The notes under the pieces were generated by a model. That model was not told the origin of the DNA. It worked only from the letters and a program-made list of their open reading frames with translations, and ran no database searches. DNA of 64,000 nucleotides from the NCBI GenBank assembly GCA_033439765.1, contig JAULSN010000005.1:2247001-2311000 (forward strand), in the 5' to 3' direction. The translations under genes were made by a program, and so were the position numbers. This document shows, in pieces, positions 57,020 through 64,000 of this stretch; the stretch's first letter is position 1; the number at the start of each line of letters is the position of its first letter. This stretch comes from Lasiosphaeria ovina (taxonomy: Eukaryota > Ascomycota > Sordariomycetes > Sordariales > Lasiosphaeriaceae).

Positions 57020-58297
57020 TCAGTAGTACAACCCCTCGCCCTCCTCGAACTCGCCCCGCTCGATCAGCCCGTGCGGCTCCGTGCCGTACAGCATCTCCCA
57101 GAAGAAGCCCCTGTGCTCCTGCTCCAGCTCCTGCGCCATTTCCTCGCCGCCATAGGCGGGAACGCCCCAGCCAAACTGCTCGTCGCCGTTACCGATGTTA
57201 GCAGCAAGGTCCTCCCCGACGTGGACTGCCACTGGAGCTGGCACGGCCGGATCGCTGCTGCGGCCGGGCAGATCCTCCTCGGACGACGGCGCGGCGCCGA
57301 ACGGGCCGTAGTTTCCGCCGCGCGGGAACACGCGCGTGGGGTCGATGGTCGTAGCCGCGTGCATCGCTGGCAGCGCGGCCGGCAGGCTCGGCAGGTCGAG
57401 GAGGAGGACGTCGTCGTCGTCGTCGTCGTCGTTCTCGTCGTAGATCTCGGCTAGGTGCTCGTCGGACATCAGGTGCGCCAGCGCCTCGTGGTGCGACAGC
57501 ATGTGCAGCGCCTGGTACCTGGATTGCTGCGAGGATGACGACAATGGCGACGACTGGATCTGGGTGCTGCTCGCCGGGTTCATCACCACGGACGAGTTGA
57601 AGAGCTGCTCCTCTTCAGCCTCGCCGCCGCGGCAGGACTCCTCCTCGTCCTCGTCGACGTAGTCTGCGTCGTCAGAGTCAGAGGCGGAGCCGGAATCGAA
57701 GTCTTGCTCTTCCTCCTCGGTCGTCGCGCCGCTGTTGCTGGTGCCCTTCTTCTTGGTGACGGCGACGGCCGGCAGCGTCACGGGCAGCGCCTGGAAGAAG
57801 TCGTCGTCCTTTTGCGCGCCGACCGAGTTGGACGACTTGGACGACGGCGCACGCTTCTGCTGCGCGGGCGTGGCTGGCTGGCCGTCATCGGCTGCGGCGT
57901 CGGCGGCAGCATCATCGACGACGGCGGCGGGAGCAGCAGGCGAGTCGTCCTTCTCCTGCTTCTGTTGCTGCTTAGGCTCGGCAGGGGTAACTGAAGGTGC
58001 AGCAGGTGCGGCGGGAGAAGTTCCAGCGCCAGACAAGAGGTTGGCCAGACCGTTGGCGCTCGACAGCTGCTGGACGAGGTTGACAAGCTGCGGCGCGATG
58101 CTGCTGAGCATGGCAAGGTTGGCGTCGACCGGGGCAGCGGGCGTGGCTGCAGGCGCAGCGGTGACGGCGGCGCCACGGCGAGACGACGCAGCGTGCTTGC
58201 TCTTGCTCTTCTTGCTTTTGTGGCCCTTGCGGGCGGCGGCAGCAACCGGCGGCGAGACGAAAATGCGGCGGCGGCGCGGGAGGACGGGCAGCTCCAT

Positions 58298-58328
<31 letters not shown>

Positions 58329-58753
58329 GAATCGCCGGCAATGACGACAGACTCGTCGGCGCTTCCGCGCTGGTAGTCCTCCTCGAGGCTGCCCAGGTGG
58401 GCGGCGACACTGTCGATACTGCTCGAGGTCATGTGCGAGCGCGACTGCGAGTGCGACTGGACGACTGCGGCGGAGCGGCGGCGGCCCAGCGACGGCGACA
58501 CCTGCATCTCCCACAGGAACTCGCAGTCGGTGTCGGTGTCGGCCTTCTCGCGCTTGACGGCCGAGGCCGGCTTCTTCTTGGCCGACTCGCGGCGGCGGCT
58601 GCCGGCGACGTGGCGGGCTGGGGCGGCCATGCGGCGGGCACGCTTGGCGCTGTGGCCAGCCGGAACAAACTTGCGGACGACCATGTCGTCGTCCTCGTCC
58701 TCATTGCCGCCCTCGTCGACGGCCATGTCATCGTCGTCGACGCCCTCCTCTTG

Positions 58754-58808
<55 letters not shown>

Positions 58809-59644
58809 TCATAAAAAGCCGCCGCAGCGGCGCGCTTGCCGAGGGCTGAAGCCGGGGCGGGGGGGCAAAAGTCGCCTGCGTCGGGCAGGTTCCACTTGGG
58901 GTCTTCCATGGGTTCGTCCCATCTGACCTCGCGGACCGACGACTTGTCGGCGCCGTCTGGGTTGGCGCGCACGAAGCCGCGGATGTCGGGGTTGACGGGG
59001 GCCACGACGCGGGCGTTGGGCTTGGCCGGCACGGGCGGGACCAGGTGGCCCTCGGCCACCAGCGAGCTGCGCAGGCGCACCAGGTGCTGCTGGACCGCGC
59101 CGCCCGTCGAGCCTGGGTGCAGGCGGTGGGCGATGGCGTCCCACGGCAGCTCGATGCTGCGGCGGGCGCACTCATACTGGATGTGCAGGAGCACTTTCTC
59201 CGCCATGCGCGGGCCTGCAGAAAATAAAGGGGTTAGCGAATCGGATTTCAAAGAAATAACCATGACAACACAGTCCAACAGCCACAACGGCCACAGAAGT
59301 TCGGGCGGAGAGAAAAGGGGCAAACCCGACAACGGCAGAAAAGAAGAAACAGAAGAATACTCACGGTTCCAGGTGATGAGGTTGCGGCCCTCAACGCGGC
59401 CGTTCTTCTTGCGCTCCTCCTGCTTGATCGGCAGATGCGTAAAGTTCCACTCCTTCTGGGCGGAGGTACCCTTCTTCTTCTTGCTGCCCGTCGTGGCAGC
59501 AGCAGCGGCATTGGTGGTGGCGTGCTTGGGCGTCACGGGCGGCGCGAACGGGCTGGGAGACGGCGATCTGCCGCCGCCGCCGCGGTGGGCCTGGCCGGCG
59601 CTGCTCTTGCCCGGCTTGGCCGGCGTTCTCTTGCTCGACACCAT
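57020..59644 (-). CDS. Large acidic nuclear-type protein with a Myb/HTH-like domain
   Basis: Exons 59365-59644 and 57020-59214 give 824 residues with the 150-base intron removed. I do not recognise a named family. The N-terminus is basic, Pro/Ser/Ala/Lys-rich. Residues about 85-150 across the splice (ITWNRPRMAEKVLLHIQYEC, LPWDAIAHRLHPGSTGGAV, QQHLVRLRSS) look like a compact helix-turn-helix of Myb/SANT type found in sordariomycete nuclear proteins; DNA binding is inferred. The rest is disordered: 18 consecutive Asp near residue 229 (GTC repeat at 58757-58807), further Asp/Glu blocks, Lys/Arg patches (KGHKSKKSKSKH), Ala/Pro runs, and an acidic C-terminus ending GEFEEGEGLYY. The intron is a multiple of three and has no stop. 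Confidence 0.7.
58757..58807. repeat. GTC trinucleotide repeat coding poly-Asp
   Basis: Seventeen perfect GTC units, read on the minus strand as Asp codons, extended by one ATC (GAT) to 18 Asp. It lies inside the acidic Myb/HTH-like gene. Confidence 0.95.
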
Positions 59645-59729
59645 TTTGGTGTCTTTCTAGCTGGAAGAAGGTCTGTCAGTTTCATGGCGAGGCGTTTTTC
59701 AGGGGCTGATTGGCGTGTGCCGGAAAGAA

Positions 59730-60000
59730 TGAAGCGTGGAACTGAAACCCAGAGGCCTGCGAGGGCAATTGAGAGGCGTGGAACCGAAACCAAGGGGCTT
59801 GAAAAGGGGATTGAGAGGCTTGCAAGAACAATTGAGAAGCCTTGCAAGAGAAATTGCGAGGCCTCACAAGAGAAACTGCCAGGCTTCACAACAGAAACCG
59901 CCAGCCTCACGAAAAGAACTCGACGTCTCCAGCCCGCGAAACGAAGGCATTCAGGCCCGAATGTGCCAAAGCCAAGCAGCCCGAAACGGAGGCGATTGGC
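59730..60000. repeat. Degenerate tandem array, period about 22 bases (5' side)
   Basis: About a dozen diverged units of 20-23 bases with core GAGGC(C/T)T(C/G)(C/A)CAAGAGAAA just upstream of the start codon of the minus-strand gene at 59644. The central units (59815-59905) are regularly 22 bases. The period equals that of the array on the other side of the same gene. Confidence 0.75.
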
Positions 60001-60666
60001 TATGCCGCCGTCAAGACAGGACTTGACGCACCGAGTGCTCAGTCGAGTCTCAAAGGCACAGAAGCAAAAGGGGGGACAGAAACCGAGGCAATCGCAAGCC
60101 GTTCCTTACTTACTTGCTGCTCAGAGAAAGATATAGAAACAGAAAATTTCAATCTTCTCCAGAGCGCTCGACTGCGAGGCGGGGTGAAGCCATCGGCTTG
60201 TGCAGGGGAGGAAAAAAAAACCACACGCAATCACACGAACCAACTGGCCAGCAACAGAGAGTGGAGGCTCTGCTTCTCTTGAGGGTGTAGTGGTGCGTGG
60301 GCAGCAATGTTGGTGAAGACGGGTTGGAGTCGTGAACAAGCCTCAAGGCCGGAATTGGGAAAAGGGGCAATGCCTTTTTGCGCGAGGGCGGCGAGACTTG
60401 AAGATTTCAAAGCCCAAAGAAGGAGACAACTTACTTACTCGTTTCTGGAGGATAGGAGGTATGGTCGGAGGGCGAGAAGGTTGGAAGGTAAGGTAAGGCA
60501 AGGCAGGTGAGATATGGTATGGTACGATCTCTTTGATCTTTCGAGAAAAGTCAGCGAGCTGCGACGGCGAACGAACTCTTGAAATGAAGATCGAGGTTGC
60601 AGAACGCAATTCGAATAGATTCCGAGGCTCGAAGAGGAAGAAAAGCCTCTTGAAGTAGGCACTGCG

Positions 60667-60694
60667 AGGAGGAGGAGGAGGAGGAGGAGGAGGG
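60667..60694. repeat. GGA trinucleotide repeat
   Basis: Eight to nine GGA units followed by a short G run in non-coding sequence. Confidence 0.9.
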
Positions 60695-63127
60695 GGAAAA
60701 GCGCACAAGGACTCTATTGTGGCATGGGGACCCGTGCACTATAATAGGAACCGCTTCCTTTCCTGAGAGTGTGCCTCTCGGAGAACAATAGGAAGGGAAG
60801 GGGGAGGGGGGAGTCAAAAGTGCGTGTTGAATGGGGAGGGGAAGGGGGAGGGGGTTCAAAAAAGAGAAGCTTGCGGGCAGAACAATGCTTACAGGAGAGA
60901 TCGGTGATGACGGCGAGGTTGATGTCGATATCGACGGCGAAATACTCAATGGGCACCACTCGAGCAAACCAGACTCTGCAAGGCGCGGGGGAGAAAAAAA
61001 CGACTCTGCAAATCTGGAGTGTGGTATGCGTGGTGAAGGAAAGGCTTGGAGGTTTGGCCGCCGACCTACGCGATATACCTACTACCTACCTACCAATTGT
61101 GGACCCCTCTGCGCACCTCGATGGCCTCTCCCACTCTCCAAGACTGCTGGACCGTGCGCAAGTCGCGCCGGCTTGTCGCGGGGCAAGGCATTGCAGGCTG
61201 GCCTGGGTGGTTACCGTATTGGCCGTACCGTATTGACGTCAGGGGGGCCCCTTTCACGGCGATGGTGGGGGAGGGGGGGTTGGTTGTCTGGTCGACATGC
61301 TCACTGAGGATGGCCGGCAGAGCCTCTGATGTTTGAGCCTAGAGGACCGAGACCAGGCGTAGATACAGCGGGGGGGCACTGCGAAAACCACACCTGGGCA
61401 ACTATATAAAATGAAGACAGATATGCACTTATATGCCGTCCCGTTTTTTGTTTTTGAAAATCAAACACTACAAGACTAAGACTGCCACGCACATCCACGT
61501 ATCGCCCTTCTGCCACGGCTGGCGGCCGGCCATGACTGCTCCCCTCTGCCTTTGTCTCGACAAACTGCTACCAACACTTGAGCTGAGCCACAATTCCGTT
61601 CCAGCCCGTGGCGGCAGCAGCCAAGCTAACCAACTGCCGGTTTACTTTCACTTTCTAGCTTCTTCACAACACAGATCCGACATGTCGTTTGAATCCCCTC
61701 GTCCGGATACTGCCAGCCTCTCGCCTTGGTAGTTACTCCTTTCCAGGCTGCGCAGCATCCACCACGTCCCCGCCGCCGACAGCCCCCATCTCGGAAAGCT
61801 TGGGCACCCCCAAAGCTGCTGCTGTCCCTCCCTCACCCTCCTCTGGAATAGTACACAGGCCCTAGTGCGTCTTACCCGAGGGCGCGTCGTCGGGGATGGA
61901 GGCCAGGCCCCACCGCAGGATTGGCGGCGCTGGCGAGGGCGGCGGTAGCGCCCGGCTGCTCAGCATAGTCAGGAGCATGGACCGCCCGTCGTCCTGCGAT
62001 TGGCCGACTGTTGTTACTCTGTCGCTTAGCTTTCTCTCTCTAAGCGGCCAGGGTTATATGTCATGCCATGTCCCCGGTGTCTACAACAAGGCAAGACGCT
62101 CTGTTTCTGGCAGAGACAAAAAAGAAAGAAAGAGAAGGAGGGGGAAAAAACCACAAGACAAGAAAATCTTTGCTACTTCTTTCTTGCCAGGCATCTGGAA
62201 CACGCGCTGCCGTCGATGGCGACGCGAGCGAGGCAGATGACTATGGGATCTTGGCGGAAGCGGCACGCAAACATGGGCAGGCCGCTCCGCAATCTACCGG
62301 CTGTGGCTGGATGACATGCTGGGGGCCGTTTATGAGTCGTGTTTGAAGACTGAAGATTCTTTCTGGGCAATATGGAGAAAGTCGTCTCTTTGGCTGTTGG
62401 ACTGCTTGCTACTGGAGTCGAGGGTTATTGATCGAGATGGAGAGAATTGGAAATGAATGAAGGATGGAATATGAAAATATATTTATACCTGTCTGTCTGG
62501 CCATGAACAATCAGTCCCTCTCCGCCTACCTTGTTCGAGTCAGTCCCGTAAGAAGAAGAGTCATGTCTGATGACAACGTTGCCGTGACTGCTGCTGTGAC
62601 CACACACCTCAGAAGCTCAGACCGGCGTTTGATTATGAGTGGCCGCCCATCCGACTCTACAATGATTAATTTCTTGGGTAAGCCGTCCCGAGCATCCGTC
62701 ATTTGAAGTCCATGCGCAGTGACTATTTAATGGAACACAAATCCACGGCGGAGAGCAAACAGGTCGAGTATCTTGGCTAATAACTAATTACTACTTTCTT
62801 CTTCATTCTCATAGTCCCAAAGCTTGGCTGTCATGACACCTTCTCAAGGAGAAATTCAATATATTCGGGCTTCTTGCGCCACATGAAGTCGAAACAGACT
62901 TCTAATTAGTCAAAACAACGCTCAGGCCACGACAGACCAAGAGACGACAGAGCCATACCAAGACAATCCACGACACGGGCCAGCAGACTCGCGCCAAAGT
63001 CTATTTGGACATCTTATTTTTGGCCCCCCTTTTTCCATCTCTCCGCTCCAACTCCAGAGACAAATACAAAAACAAAGGGTATCCGGATATCTAACTTCAC
63101 TCCAAACTCCAACTCTACCATCACCAA

Positions 63128-63706
63128 CTAGTCACTCAAGCACATGTCGCCGCCCGAGTCCGAGTCCGACGCCAGGTCCCAGGCAATGGGTCTCGACGGG
63201 TCATACGTGCTGTCGTCAACAGCCTTGCCCTTGCCCTTGTCCTTGGAACTGGCTGCCTCCTCCGCCTTCTCCTTCCTGGGGGGGTCGTACAGATCGTCAT
63301 CAGTCAGAGTCAGCGACTGCATGGGCCGGTGGCTGAGCGGCTCGGGATAGGTGTAGTTGAGCGGCGGCCGGAGCGGCGGCAGGTCCGGGAGCGGCTTGTA
63401 CAGCAGGGCGGCCGACGTGGGGCCGCCGCCCGCCGCGTCCTGCTTCTGCCGCTTCGCCCAGCTGTCGTCGTTGAACAGCGGCGGCGGCCCTCTCTTGAGC
63501 GCGCTGAGCGACGATTCTAGCACCGCCAAGTAGTTGTCGTCGGCCGCCGACCGCTTTGAGACGAACGGCTGCCGCGGCGGGTCCACGGAGAGCGTCTGGA
63601 ACAGCGGCGGCGACGATAAGCTGCCGCCCGTGTCCGCGAGCGACTTGTACTGCGACTGGTACAGCGAGGGCGACGTTAAGCCGCCGCCGCCGCCGCCGCC
63701 ACCGCC

Positions 63707-63746
<40 letters not shown>

Positions 63747-64000
63747 TCCGCGTCCGCGTCCTGCGTCTGCGGCTCCGCCCAGCTGTGCGCGTCGGACAGC
63801 GACGGCCCCTTACTGAGCGCTCTGAGGGACGCTTCTAGTATTGCTGAGTAGTTGGGGTCGAGCGGGTGCCGCGGTGGGAGCGGCGGCGGCGGCATCCACG
63901 GGTTGCTGTTTCGCGGGTTGCTGCGTCGGGCTCCGATGGCTAGAGAGCTGGGCGCGACGTCTATACTGGGAAGAGTCAGGCTTGTGGGCGCGGCGGACTG
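63128..64000 (-). CDS. Glycine-rich protein with an internal duplication (partial, 5' end off window)
   Basis: The minus-strand frame stays open from the right edge to a TGA at 63128. An ATG at 63895 gives 255 residues, but 35 further in-frame codons run to the edge, so the true start is probably outside. An alternative is a splice acceptor (CTTCCCAG) near 63955. I do not recognise the family. Two segments of about 35 residues are clearly duplicated: NYSAILEASLRALSKGP...SWAEPQTQDA and NYLAVLESSLSALKRGP...SWAKRQKQDA. A run of about 21 Gly lies between them (GCC repeat, 63675-63742). The C-terminal part is Pro/Lys/Asp-rich (KDKGKGKAVDD) and ends in an acidic tail. It is likely disordered and nuclear or cytosolic. 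Confidence 0.6.
63675..63742. repeat. GCC trinucleotide repeat coding poly-Gly
   Basis: About 21 CCG/GCC-type units, a few with third-base changes (CCACCG), read on the minus strand as glycine inside the right-edge gene. Confidence 0.9.

Larger units (their letters stand above)
59645..63127. other. Long intergenic region with a tandem array and coding-like patches
   Basis: About 3.5 kb. A degenerate 22-base array lies at 59730-60000, a GGA repeat at 60667-60694, AAGGTA/TACCT motifs at 60485-60500 and 61078-61094, and coding-like patches between 61682 and 62346. No complete gene could be built. Confidence 0.5.

Overview
The window reads as nuclear DNA of a filamentous ascomycete, most likely a sordariomycete (Sordariales/Chaetomiaceae-like). 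Genes are well spaced, GC-rich and cut by short GT-AG introns of about 50 to 170 bases. The gene set (fungal 78-kDa complex I subunit, Byr4, XRCC4-like NHEJ factor, fungal RNase III, Atg37-like acyl-CoA-binding protein) and intergenic AAGGTA/TACCT runs fit that group. The species call is inference from protein resemblance; no search was run.

Layout, left to right: Sds3-like deacetylase subunit (-, cut by the left edge); LSM1 (+); secreted six-hairpin glycosidase-like protein (-); MOB1 (+); ATP5/OSCP (+); GH63-like glycosidase (-); mitochondrial PP2C of the Ptc5/PDP type (-); Pex39-like protein with a KPWE motif (+); NUO78 (-); unrecognised protein (-); Atg37-like protein (-); RNase III (-); mitoribosomal mS33 (+); Pumilio-repeat protein (+); aldo-keto reductase (-); SelO/Fmp40 (+); XRCC4-like (-); Byr4 (+); Get5 (+); cofilin (-); HSP60 (-); large acidic protein with a Myb/HTH-like domain (-); glycine-rich unknown running off the right edge (-). 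Splice junctions were chosen by hand from GT/AG sites, reading phase and family continuity.

How the genes work together: this is an ordinary chromosomal stretch with no biosynthetic cluster, transposon, tRNA, rRNA or CRISPR array that I could recognise. Several genes serve mitochondria (ATP5, NUO78, HSP60, mS33, the Ptc5-like phosphatase, SelO), two serve peroxisomes (Pex39-like, Atg37-like), two act in the septation network (MOB1, Byr4), and three in RNA turnover or control (LSM1, RNase III, Pumilio).

The most unusual signals are structural. There is a probable 3-base internal micro-exon in the GH63-like gene, and a cofilin gene whose first exon is only the ATG followed by an 11-base exon. 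Two degenerate tandem arrays, both with a period near 22 bases, flank the acidic Myb/HTH-like gene, which also has a 150-base, stop-free, frame-preserving intron. Perfect pentamer and decamer repeats lie upstream of SelO and Byr4, and a perfect 22-base palindrome lies near 14.98 kb. Two spacer regions (54.65-54.92 kb and 61.7-62.35 kb) hold coding-like fragments that may be unannotated or decayed genes.
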